Below, piece after piece: positions 1-6,429 of a stretch of 7,390 nt of DNA; the stretch's first letter is position 1; every line of letters starts with the position of its first letter. Source of the DNA: Cloacimonetes bacterium SCGC AAA252-N17 (GTDB taxonomy: Bacteria > Cloacimonadota > Cloacimonadia > JGIOTU-2); the NCBI GenBank assembly GCA_000404785.1, contig ASNI01000034.1, forward strand, positions 20,445-27,834, given 5' to 3'. The translations under genes were made by a program, and so were the position numbers. The notes under the pieces were generated by a model that saw only the letters and a list, made by a program, of their open reading frames with translations, was not told the DNA's origin and did no database searches.

Positions 1-193
1 TAAAAAAGCAGATAAATCTCGGATTAACAGCACCAAAATTTCCATATTCACCAAAATGAAGTTTTATCGCGAGCTTATCGTATTGCTCAAAAAAGTTATA
101 AAAATTAGATTTCGTTGCAACATCTGATAATTTATCAAAAATGTTTCTTTGAAAACTTGTTTTGAAATCAATAAAATATACTTTGCTTTTCAT
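1..193 (-). CDS. DUF362-family (putative Fe-S) protein, N-terminal part, runs off left edge
   Basis: The ATG is the complement of 191-193, and 64 codons stay open to the window edge, so the start is present and the rest of the gene lies outside. The product begins MKSKVYFIDF and contains LAIKLHFGEYGNFGAVNPRF at residues 41-60. This (V/L)AIKLHFGE-GN motif is typical of the N-terminus of DUF362 proteins, which are often annotated as uncharacterized Fe-S center proteins and often carry ferredoxin-type 4Fe-4S motifs further along. No cysteine cluster is visible in this part, so Fe-S binding is inferred from the family. The biochemical role of the family is not settled. The upstream sequence has only a poor ribosome binding site (taaag), and the large stem-loop at 204-290 ends 10 bp before the start codon, so expression may depend on that structure. 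The family call rests on one well-conserved stretch. Confidence 0.8.
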   Translation of the reverse strand, partial: MKSKVYFIDFKTSFQRNIFDKLSDVATKSNFYNFFEQYDKLAIKLHFGEYGNFGAVNPRFICFF

Positions 194-203
194 ACTTTAA
201 TAT

Positions 204-290
204 TTAGCCACGAAATCATACGAAAATTCACAAAAGTGATTTTGAATTTTAATATATTCTTATGTTCTTTTGGGATGATTTTGTGGCTAA
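204..290. repeat. Imperfect inverted repeat, long stem-loop (TTAGCCACRAAATCAT arms)
   Basis: The left arm (204-226) and the reverse complement of the right arm (268-290) agree at 20 of 23 positions; the outer ends are TTAGCCAC and GTGGCTAA. One of the three differences is a G:T wobble if folded as RNA. The 41-nt interior has its own small hairpin, TCAC-AAAA-GTGA at 228-239, and an AT-rich part GAAT...ATTC at 244-259. Similar CACGAAA-type inverted repeats occur as dispersed non-coding elements in many environmental bacterial genomes; that is recollection and was not searched. The element sits between the end of a broken gene and the start of the DUF362 gene. It has no U-tract, so it is not a typical intrinsic terminator. 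Confidence 0.75.
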
Positions 291-298
291 CCTCCATC

Positions 299-458
299 CT
301 AAAACCAATCTTTTATATACACATTCTCTTTCGGAAATATTAGATTTATTTGCTCTACAATATTTTCAGAGATTTCAGCTTCGTCTTTAACAAATTATTT
401 TCAAGTCTTCAGGTGCTTCTTGGAAGAAGGGATGAACTAATTCACAATAAATTGTCCG
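299..458 (-). pseudogene. Frameshifted remnant of an unrecognised gene (C-terminal end)
   Basis: Two open stretches in different minus-strand frames join into one plausible protein tail. The first (458 down to 390) reads RTIYCELVHPFFQEAPEDLK plus IIC and stops at 387-389. The second (391 down to 302) reads VKDEAEISENIVEQINLIFP and continues KENVYIKDWF before its stop at 299-301. A single-base shift near 387-397 would merge them. A TAG at 459-461 closes the first frame upstream, only about 20 bp from the stop of the methyltransferase/ATP-grasp gene. The balanced, acidic protein-like composition on both sides of the shift argues for decay of a real gene rather than chance, but the pieces are short. 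I do not recognise the family. Confidence 0.4.
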
Positions 459-481
459 CTAATTGAACGAAGCGTAGTTTT

Positions 482-2461
482 TTACAGCGTGTTAGTCGCA
501 GCTTTTGCAATATGCTCTCCTTCCTTCTCGTTTGTCTGGATGTTCAATCGCTGTTCTACTGCCTGTAAAATAGCTTCCAGCATTTCTGTATAAGACATCC
601 CTGCTATATTCGCCATCTTCGCCAGGTGTCCATCCCAGCACCAGCCCGGATTTGGATTCACCTCAAGGAGCTTCGGATTACCTTTTGAGTTGAGCCTCCA
701 GTCAAAGCGACAGTAATCTCTGCATTCCAGCCTTTCAAAAAGCTTCAAACACCATTCTACGATTAGTTTCTTTGTTCCCTCTGGTAATTCGGCAGGAACG
801 GATTTGATGTTCCAGTATGGTGAGTCTGGAAGCCACTTAGCCTCGTATCCACATATTTTTGGAAGTTTTGCTGGTATCATTGAATAATCTGACTCAATAA
901 TGGGTAAGACTGTGTAAGATTCAGGAAAATTTCCTATTATTCCCACGCTTAAGTCTTTTCCTGTGAGGAATTCTTCAACAAGAATTGGTTTATCATAGCC
1001 AAATTTACCTCTGATTTCTGAAATAGCATTGATAAGTTCCTCAATAGTTTTTACCACGCTCCTTTGGGTTATCCCAAAACTGGAATCACCAAAGTTTGGT
1101 TTTACAATAACAGGAAATCCAAATGGAAGTTCAAAAATATTATCTTCGGATTTGATAAAAAAAGCTTCTGACACGGGTATTTTCATCTCTTTTGCAACTC
1201 CACGCACAAGTGATTTGTCGTAACAGTAAGCAAGGCTTTGGGGACAGGAACCTGTATATGGAAGCCCCATCATTTCTAACAAGGCTGGTATATGAAGCTC
1301 ATTTTCAGCATTGTTGTTGTAACCTTCATCGCATAGATTAAAAGCAAAATCTACTTTTGTTTTTAGTTTCATCAAGTCATAAAGCAAAGCATTATGATTG
1401 TTAAGATATGTAAATTGGTAGCCTTTTAGTTCTCTTAACGCACTTTTCAATTGATCAATTGTATATATGTCATCGTCATCAAAGATACCCAATGGCTTTA
1501 AAGGGTCAGGCTTCGTAGGGTCACCCAATAGCACAACTACATTCTTTGTTATCTCTTTCGCTCTTTTCTTAATAGGTGTCCACTCCTTCCTGCACACAGT
1601 TGTAACAATAATTCGCTTTTCCATCATTCCCAAATCCTGATTCCGCTCTGAATCTGTGGATACTTCTCCATTAAAGGTAATCGCATTGAACCCTACTGTT
1701 TTTAACAATTCACCTATGCTCTTATGGGTATAGAGTCTTTCCGAATAAAATTGGTCTCTAATAACCCCTTTTTTCACATGGGTGATAACCTCTCGTGAGA
1801 TTAGACACTGTTCGTCCAATGAAAGGGAACGCGCCCGACAAACAAAATAGTTTTTGTCTATCCATTCCCAGGATCTGGGATTAAAATGGGCTCTTAAGTA
1901 TTCTCCATCAGCAACATCAATGAGAAGTCGACCCCAGGGCTTCAGAACTCTGAAAACCTCTTTCAGAACTCTCAGGTCATCCTGAATCGTTTCAAAATAG
2001 CCAAAACTGTTCCCAAGGATCATCACGGCATCAAAATTATCAGGTGGATACGGAAGTTTTCGGGCATCCCCTTCCCTGAATCTAACTTTCAACCCTTCAT
2101 TTTTTGCTTGTGATTTTGCCTTTTGAATCAGATAATGGGAGCGATCCAACCCTTCCACATATCTTAATCCTCTCCTTGCCAGTTCCAGAGAATGGCGTCC
2201 CTGCCCACAACATAAATCCAAGATTTTATCATCTGTGGAGAGCTTCAGAATCTCCGAGAACAAGTCTACTTCTTGACGAGTGATATTCTGGTCGTCCACT
2301 ACATCCCCATCTGTTTTCAGGTAAAAGGCGTTGAAAATGCTTCGCCACCAATCTGGACGAACATGCTCTTCAAGAGTCGGGATAGGTCCTAATACTTTTC
2401 TTTGGTGTCCAACTTTCCCCTTACATTGCGGGGGTTTATCCTTGGATGCTTTTTTATTCAT
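482..2461 (-). CDS. Fusion protein: SAM-dependent methyltransferase + D-Ala-D-Ala-ligase-like ATP-grasp ligase
   Basis: This intact 659-residue protein has two enzymatic halves. Residues about 30-290 form a class I SAM methyltransferase: motif I is ILDLCCGQGRH (80-90), the acidic end of beta2 is EGLDRS (103-108), motif II/III is EGDARKLPYPPDNFDAVMIL (130-149), and LKEVFRVLKPWGRLLIDVADG follows (166-186). Residues about 305-635 resemble D-Ala-D-Ala ligases: an N-terminal domain with FNLCDEGYNNNAENE (374-388) and LPYTGS (400-405), the ATP-binding FPVIVKPNFGDSSFGI (449-464) and ILVEEFLTGKDLSVGI (493-508), and the metal-binding end RFDW...LLEVNPNPG with D587, E600 and N602. The family chemistry is ATP-driven ligation of a carboxylate to an amine, plus methyl transfer. 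No signal peptide or membrane segment is visible, so it is probably cytoplasmic. The GGAGG at 2472-2476, 10 nt before the ATG, supports the start. Substrate and product are unknown. The fusion makes a housekeeping Ddl role unlikely; a small-molecule or peptide modification role is inference. Confidence 0.85.
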   Translation of the reverse strand: MNKKASKDKPPQCKGKVGHQRKVLGPIPTLEEHVRPDWWRSIFNAFYLKTDGDVVDDQNITRQEVDLFSEILKLSTDDKILDLCCGQGRHSLELARRGLRYVEGLDRSHYLIQKAKSQAKNEGLKVRFREGDARKLPYPPDNFDAVMILGNSFGYFETIQDDLRVLKEVFRVLKPWGRLLIDVADGEYLRAHFNPRSWEWIDKNYFVCRARSLSLDEQCLISREVITHVKKGVIRDQFYSERLYTHKSIGELLKTVGFNAITFNGEVSTDSERNQDLGMMEKRIIVTTVCRKEWTPIKKRAKEITKNVVVLLGDPTKPDPLKPLGIFDDDDIYTIDQLKSALRELKGYQFTYLNNHNALLYDLMKLKTKVDFAFNLCDEGYNNNAENELHIPALLEMMGLPYTGSCPQSLAYCYDKSLVRGVAKEMKIPVSEAFFIKSEDNIFELPFGFPVIVKPNFGDSSFGITQRSVVKTIEELINAISEIRGKFGYDKPILVEEFLTGKDLSVGIIGNFPESYTVLPIIESDYSMIPAKLPKICGYEAKWLPDSPYWNIKSVPAELPEGTKKLIVEWCLKLFERLECRDYCRFDWRLNSKGNPKLLEVNPNPGWCWDGHLAKMANIAGMSYTEMLEAILQAVEQRLNIQTNEKEGEHIAKAATNTL

Positions 2462-2488
2462 TGTTTTTTTACCTCCATTTTTCCAAAG

Positions 2489-2794
2489 TTACGGATAATT
2501 TTTTTGTATTATTTTTAGTTGTTCGCGAACAAATCCTCTGTTACGAGCCTCTGGCATTGTGACAACACCAGAGAGAACAGCCATTTTCATTTTTTGAAAA
2601 CGAACATTTTCTCTAAATGGATAATAAAACATTGCAGACATAATTTGCGGATTTTCTTTCCCTATAAATCCTCTGCCAAATTCTACGCCAGTTTCAATAT
2701 ACCTTCCGGCATTATCCTGCTTCATATGAAAACAATAGCAGCACATCTGGGCATATCGCTCAATGTCTTTTTTTAATAGCTTTCTAATCTTCAT
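2489..2794 (-). pseudogene. Truncated Eis-like GNAT N-acetyltransferase
   Basis: The product (101 residues from the preferred ATG at 2792-2794) matches the beginning of Eis-like GNAT proteins, which use acetyl-CoA to acetylate amines. Visible features are MKIRKLLKKDIERYAQMCCY (1-20), the RGFIG...MSAMFYYPFREN segment (41-63), and the acetyl-CoA pyrophosphate loop VVTMPEARNRGFVREQL (77-93). Family members are usually near 400 residues with a second GNAT-like domain and an SCP2-like C-terminal domain. This one stops right after the first acetyl-CoA loop, so it lacks the rest of the fold and is probably inactive. An in-frame upstream ATG at 2825-2827 would add 11 residues, but family members begin like MKIRKL. 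The stop is 27 bp before the methyltransferase/ATP-grasp start, so this stub now acts mainly as its leader. Truncation by deletion is the simplest explanation. Confidence 0.65.
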
Positions 2795-2814
2795 TTTTTC
2801 ACATTTCCGGGTTT

Positions 2815-2843
2815 CTGAAAGAATCATTAATAAAAGTTGTCAA
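2815..2843 (-). promoter_or_regulatory. Possible promoter for the minus-strand acetyltransferase stub and fusion gene
   Basis: Reading the minus strand, a perfect TTGACA (complement of 2838-2843) is followed after 17 bases by TTTCAG (2815-2820), which matches the -10 consensus at only three of six positions. A start of transcription near 2808 would favour translation from the ATG at 2792-2794 over the one at 2825-2827. The -35 match is good and the -10 is weak, so this is tentative. Confidence 0.25.
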
Positions 2844-2884
2844 TTTTTAATTTAATGATACCCTTAAAATTCCTGGTATAATTT

Positions 2885-2950
2885 ATGTATCCGTCAGGCC
2901 TGATGAATTCCCCGATGTATCGGGAGAGCTGAAGGAGAAGGCGGACACAT
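2885..2950. repeat. 66-bp imperfect palindromic element with central CCCGAT/ATCGGG hairpin
   Basis: The outer ends ATGTATCCGTC (2885-2895) and GGCGGACACAT (2940-2950) are inverted copies at 9 of 11 positions. The middle contains CCCGAT-gt-ATCGGG (2911-2924), which would fold as a 5-bp stem with a 4-nt loop. The stretch is clearly GC-richer than its surroundings. This organisation, GC-rich with inverted ends and a central hairpin, is typical of dispersed REP/MITE-like elements. Only one copy is visible in the window, so dispersal is inferred. Confidence 0.5.
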
Positions 2951-3040
2951 AATAATTTTAGTGGAAATTTATAATGATAAAAATTGTATTGCTTGCCGTG
3001 AGTAATGTTACATTCTATCTCTTTCCATTTCACCGCTCTT

Positions 3041-3135
3041 ATGTCATTCCCTCTTTCCCAATTGTCATTCTCGCGAAAGCGGGAATCCATAAATGATAAC
3101 GTAACTGGATTCCCAATCCAGTTGGGAATGACATC
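3041..3135. repeat. Composite GTCATTC-type inverted repeat with two internal hairpins
   Basis: GTCATTC near 3064-3070 and GAATGAC near 3127-3132 form the outer inverted ends. Inside, ATTCTCGC-GAAA-GCGGGAAT (3067-3086) is an 8-bp stem with a GAAA tetraloop and one wobble pair. ATTCCCAA-tccag-TTGGGAAT (3109-3129) is a perfect 8-bp stem, overlapping an alternative perfect 7-bp palindrome CTGGATT-ccc-AATCCAG (3105-3121). A further partial copy, ATGTCATTCC, lies at 3041-3050. The GTCATTCCCGCGAAAGCGGGAATCC motif family is widespread as a non-coding repeat in many bacteria, including the Neisseria dRS3-like ATTCCC...GGGAAT unit. It shows that the reading frame crossing it is repeat translation. Confidence 0.75.
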
Positions 3136-3223
3136 TCTCTTTTGTTTTTTAAAAGATTTCCGAAACGAGATTGAGTAATAATTTTCCATATTAAATATCC
3201 CGTCAATACCTTATTCTTATGGC

Positions 3224-3252
3224 TTTACAAGAAACGTATTTCTAATTTTTAT
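3224..3252 (+). promoter_or_regulatory. Candidate sigma-70 promoter for the purL operon
   Basis: TTTACA (3224-3229) and TTTTAT (3247-3252) are separated by 17 bases and match the consensus -35 and -10 at five and four of six positions. This would give a leader of about 110 nt before purL. A second, poorer option uses TTGACG at 3299-3304. In such AT-rich DNA, matches of this quality occur by chance, so confidence is low. Confidence 0.25.
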
Positions 3253-3370
3253 GGGTATCTCTGAATGAGATGCTAGGAGGACTATTCGGACAGTTTTCTT
3301 GACGTGTAAAAGGCAACTAAATTTTTAGTGAATATAGCACTCATAAGATAAATAAAGCTATTGAGGATAA

Positions 3371-5593
3371 ATGAACCCGGAAATCTCAGAAGAACTCATA
3401 GAAGAACACGGTCTTTCAAAGGAAGAATACAATCGCATTTTATCAATATTAGGAAGAGATCCAACGATCACTGAGCTGGGTATTTTTTCTGTAATGTGGT
3501 CGGAACATGCCAGTTATAAGAACTCAATACTACAAATAAAAACTCTTCCTCGTTCCGGAGAATGCCTTCTCAAAGATGCCGGTGAAGAAAATGCGGGTGT
3601 GGTTGATATTGGAGATGGACTTGCAGTTGCTTTTAAGATCGAGAGCCACAATCATCCCTCTGCATTGGAGCCGTATCAAGGTGCAGCAACAGGGGTCGGC
3701 GGCATTCTGAGAGATGTGTTCACTATGGGAGCTCGACCGATAGCTTCGCTGAATTCACTCCGCTTCGGCTCTTTGGACAATCCCAGAGTAAAACATCTTC
3801 TCAAAGGTGTAGTAAAAGGTATTGCAGATTACGGTAATTGCATGGGGATTCCTACAGTGGCTGGAGAAATCTATTTTGATGACAGCTATGAGGGAAATCC
3901 GCTTGTGAATGCAATGACCGTTGGGATTCTGAAGCATGAAAATATTGCTACTGCTGCTGCGTATGGCAAAGGAAATTACGTTTTGTATGTTGGCTCTTCG
4001 ACAGCCAGGGATGGAATTCACGGCGCTACCTTTGCATCTGTCGAGCTCACTGAGGAATCGGCTAAAAAAAGAACTTCTGTGCAGGTAGGGGATCCGTTCA
4101 TGGAAAAATTGCTGCTCGAAGCTACCCTCGATGTGATCAAACAAAATCTGGTTGTAGGTATTCAGGATATGGGAGCTGCAGGTCTGACCTGTTCATCCGC
4201 AGAGATGGCTGCAAAAGCAGGAACCGGTGTTGACATCGATGTTTCACTCGTTCCCAAAAGGGAAAAAGGAATGACTCCATACGAGGTCATGCTCTCGGAA
4301 TCACAGGAAAGAATGCTGCTGGTTATCGAGCCGAAAAACTTCGGGAAAGTTAAGGAAATCTATGAAAAATGGGATCTGCATGTCGTGAAGATAGGCGAGG
4401 TGACTGATGACGGAAATTTACGAGTCAGAGAAAACGGAATCGTTGTTGCAGATATTCCTGCTCAAACACTTGTGCTTGGCGGCGAAGCGCCTATATATGT
4501 GCGGGAAACTCAATATCCATCCTATCTTGAGAAAGCGCATTCATTTGATGAAATGAGTATAAGAGAGCCGGAAAATTACACTGAAACACTTAAAAAATTG
4601 CTCTCTTCTCCAAACATAGCAAGCAAGAATTATGTCTATACACAATATGATCATATGGTGAGAATTAATTCTGTTATAGAGCCAGGATCGGATGCGGCAG
4701 TTGTAAGAATAAAAGGTACGAACAAAGCGCTGGCAATGACTACAGACTGCAATGGAAGATATTGCTACCTCGATCCTTATGAAGGGGCAAAAGGCGCTGT
4801 CGCAGAAGCAGCAAGAAATATTGTGTGTTCGGGTGGAAAACCTATTGCCATTACGAATTGCCTTAACTTTGGGAATCCTTATAAAAAAGAAATTTACTGG
4901 ACATTCTCAGAGTGCATTCGCGGTATGGGGGATGCGTGCAGGTTTTTTAAAACTCCTGTCACCGGCGGCAATGTGAGCTTTTATAATGAAACTGTTACAA
5001 GTGCAGTGTATCCTACACCAACGATCGGGATGATTGGACTTTTAGAGGATATTAACCTTGCCACAAATCAATATTTCAAAGATATTGGAGATGCGATAAT
5101 TTTATTAGGAAAACCTTGTGATACAATTGGAGGATCTGAATATCTCGCAGTTGAACATAATACAATCGCTGGGCATGCACCCAAAGTTGATTTGGAACTT
5201 GAACAGAAAATTCAGATTATTTGCTCCGAAGCTATCAGAAAAGGGCTAATAAAATCTGCTCATGATTGTTCGGAAGGCGGTCTTGCAGTGGCATTGGCGG
5301 AATCGTGCTTCAACCCTAAAGGATTACTTGGCGCTCATATTGAAATGGAATGTACATATCGTCCTGACTTTGAACTTTTTGGTGAAGCTCATTCACGAAT
5401 TGTAGTATCTCTAGAAGAAAAAGACATTCCTTCACTTATCAAAATAATAAAAAAGTATAACTGTCCTTATCAAATACTTGGAAAAGTTGCTGATCAAAAA
5501 TTTCAAATCAATAAGCTTATCTCATGTGATATAAATAATTTGTATAATTTTTGGTATAATGCTATTCAGAGAAAAATGGAAACTGTATCATGA
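3371..5593 (+). CDS. purL: Phosphoribosylformylglycinamidine synthase subunit PurL
   Basis: The 740-residue product is the small-type PurL. It makes FGAM from FGAR, ATP and the ammonia that partner PurQ releases from glutamine, with PurS bridging; this is step four of cytoplasmic de novo purine synthesis. Visible family motifs are SVMWSEHASYKNS (40-52) with the conserved His, FKIESHNHPSALEPYQGAAT (88-107) with nucleotide- and Mg-binding residues, QDMGAAGLTCSSAEMA (265-280), SESQERML (309-316), the second-half GSDAAVVR (439-446), TGGNVSFYNE (531-540) and AHDCSEGGLAVALAES (630-645). The length is close to the roughly 740 residues of the Bacillus-type enzyme, and no glutaminase domain is present, so purQ and purS must be elsewhere; neither is in this window. 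GAGGA at 3363-3367 is well placed before the ATG. The stop overlaps the lgt start by 4 bp (ATGA), which implies coupled translation. Confidence 0.98.
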   Translation: MNPEISEELIEEHGLSKEEYNRILSILGRDPTITELGIFSVMWSEHASYKNSILQIKTLPRSGECLLKDAGEENAGVVDIGDGLAVAFKIESHNHPSALEPYQGAATGVGGILRDVFTMGARPIASLNSLRFGSLDNPRVKHLLKGVVKGIADYGNCMGIPTVAGEIYFDDSYEGNPLVNAMTVGILKHENIATAAAYGKGNYVLYVGSSTARDGIHGATFASVELTEESAKKRTSVQVGDPFMEKLLLEATLDVIKQNLVVGIQDMGAAGLTCSSAEMAAKAGTGVDIDVSLVPKREKGMTPYEVMLSESQERMLLVIEPKNFGKVKEIYEKWDLHVVKIGEVTDDGNLRVRENGIVVADIPAQTLVLGGEAPIYVRETQYPSYLEKAHSFDEMSIREPENYTETLKKLLSSPNIASKNYVYTQYDHMVRINSVIEPGSDAAVVRIKGTNKALAMTTDCNGRYCYLDPYEGAKGAVAEAARNIVCSGGKPIAITNCLNFGNPYKKEIYWTFSECIRGMGDACRFFKTPVTGGNVSFYNETVTSAVYPTPTIGMIGLLEDINLATNQYFKDIGDAIILLGKPCDTIGGSEYLAVEHNTIAGHAPKVDLELEQKIQIICSEAIRKGLIKSAHDCSEGGLAVALAESCFNPKGLLGAHIEMECTYRPDFELFGEAHSRIVVSLEEKDIPSLIKIIKKYNCPYQILGKVADQKFQINKLISCDINNLYNFWYNAIQRKMETVS

Positions 5594-6429
5594 TACCATA
5601 CCCGGAAATTAACCCGTCACTCGCAACCATCCCCAAATTTTCTATCGGATCTCTTGCAGTTGGACCTTTTGAGATAAGGTGGTATGCACTGATGTACATT
5701 ATTTCCTTTGCTATTGGATATTTCCTTTTGAAAAAACTCTACAAGGAACGTGATGTCCATATAAAGAAAGCACATTTTGAGAACCTCTTCTTTTACCTCA
5801 TGCTTGGAGTCATAATAGGTGGGCGGCTTGGCTACATGCTTTTTTATAATTTCAAGGAAATATTCAGAAATCCCCTTGAAATATTCGCAGTATGGCATGG
5901 GGGTATGTCATTCCACGGAGGTTTGATCGCATCGATACTTTTTGGATACTTATTCTGCAGAAAATATCATTATGATTTTTATAAATTAGCAGATCCAACC
6001 GTTGTAGTAGCACCAATAGGACTCGCGCTCGGACGGCTGGGAAACTTCATCAATGCAGAACTTTACGGAAGAGCAACCAATCTTCCATGGGGAATGCTTT
6101 TCCCGGGAGAACAGTTCGCTCGACATCCCTCTCAGCTTTATGAAATGTTCCTCGAAGGAATTCTGCTTTTCGTTATCTTATTCATTCTTATAAAAAAGAA
6201 TGTACGAAAAGGTTTTGTGTTCTGGAGCTTTATCTTTTTATATGGACTCTTCAGATTTCTTGTGGAGTTTGTTCGTGAACCGGATGCTCATTTAGGGCAT
6301 CTGATTGGCTTCATGACAATGGGACAGATACTCAGCTTGCTTATGATGATAGCAGGAATAATCGGCTATATCTCAATTTTTAAGAAAAAACGAGTACCAG
6401 AGATCAATGAGAATGAAGAAAATGATTAG
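5590..6429 (+). CDS. lgt: Prolipoprotein diacylglyceryl transferase
   Basis: This 279-residue inner-membrane enzyme transfers diacylglyceryl from phosphatidylglycerol to the lipobox cysteine of prolipoproteins, the first step of lipoprotein maturation. The family signature GRLGNFINAELYGR is at 148-161; by alignment with E. coli Lgt, R149, N152 and E157 correspond to R143, N146 and E151. The essential His motif HGGMSFHGG is at 103-111, and FRFLVEFVREP (221-231) supplies R222 and E226, equivalent to R239 and E243. Several hydrophobic membrane segments are visible (about 32-48, 67-86, 108-122, 134-147, 187-201, 210-226 and 240-264). The tail is charged and cytoplasm-like. The start overlaps the purL stop by 4 bp, and the end overlaps the next gene by 23 bp. 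All key residues are present, so it should be functional. Confidence 0.97.
   Translation: MIPYPEINPSLATIPKFSIGSLAVGPFEIRWYALMYIISFAIGYFLLKKLYKERDVHIKKAHFENLFFYLMLGVIIGGRLGYMLFYNFKEIFRNPLEIFAVWHGGMSFHGGLIASILFGYLFCRKYHYDFYKLADPTVVVAPIGLALGRLGNFINAELYGRATNLPWGMLFPGEQFARHPSQLYEMFLEGILLFVILFILIKKNVRKGFVFWSFIFLYGLFRFLVEFVREPDAHLGHLIGFMTMGQILSLLMMIAGIIGYISIFKKKRVPEINENEEND

Larger units (their letters stand above)
2828..3370. other. 543-bp gene-free divergent intergenic region with repeats
   Basis: This region separates the minus-strand acetyltransferase stub from purL on the plus strand. It holds an imperfect palindrome (2885-2950), a composite GTCATTC inverted repeat (3041-3135) and a candidate purL promoter (3224-3252). 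The rest (2951-3040, 3136-3223 and 3253-3362) is AT-rich with no recognisable gene, tRNA or riboswitch. A small hairpin, ATCTC-tgaat-GAGAT at 3257-3271, lies in the probable purL leader. A minus-strand reading frame of 120 codons (2827-3189) crosses both repeats and is judged non-coding. Confidence 0.7.

Noticed and set aside
204..290. Intrinsic terminator for the minus-strand operon
   Set aside because: The stem is AT-rich and is not followed by a U-tract on either strand, so it does not fit a standard terminator.
149..343. 64-codon plus-strand reading frame
   Set aside because: It lies antisense to the DUF362 start and crosses the stem-loop repeat and the gene remnant; no coding signal.
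482..2461. Housekeeping D-Ala-D-Ala ligase (ddl)
   Set aside because: The ATP-grasp half is Ddl-like, but the N-terminal methyltransferase fusion and the absence of cell-wall neighbours do not fit a standard ddl.
2885..3135. CRISPR array
   Set aside because: The repeats are two different palindromic elements without regular spacing or unique spacers.
2827..3189. 120-codon minus-strand reading frame in the intergenic region
   Set aside because: It runs through both intergenic repeats; the VIPNWIGNPVTLSFMDSRFR stretch is the typical translation of the GTCATTC hairpin repeat, and there is no ribosome binding site or recognisable domain.
3253..3362. Purine riboswitch in the purL leader
   Set aside because: Only a 5-bp hairpin is visible; there is no three-way junction or conserved purine-aptamer core.
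3755..4144. 129-codon minus-strand reading frame inside purL
   Set aside because: It is a shadow of the highly conserved purL coding sequence.
5617..5898. 93-codon minus-strand reading frame inside lgt
   Set aside because: It is antisense to conserved lgt codons, with no independent features.
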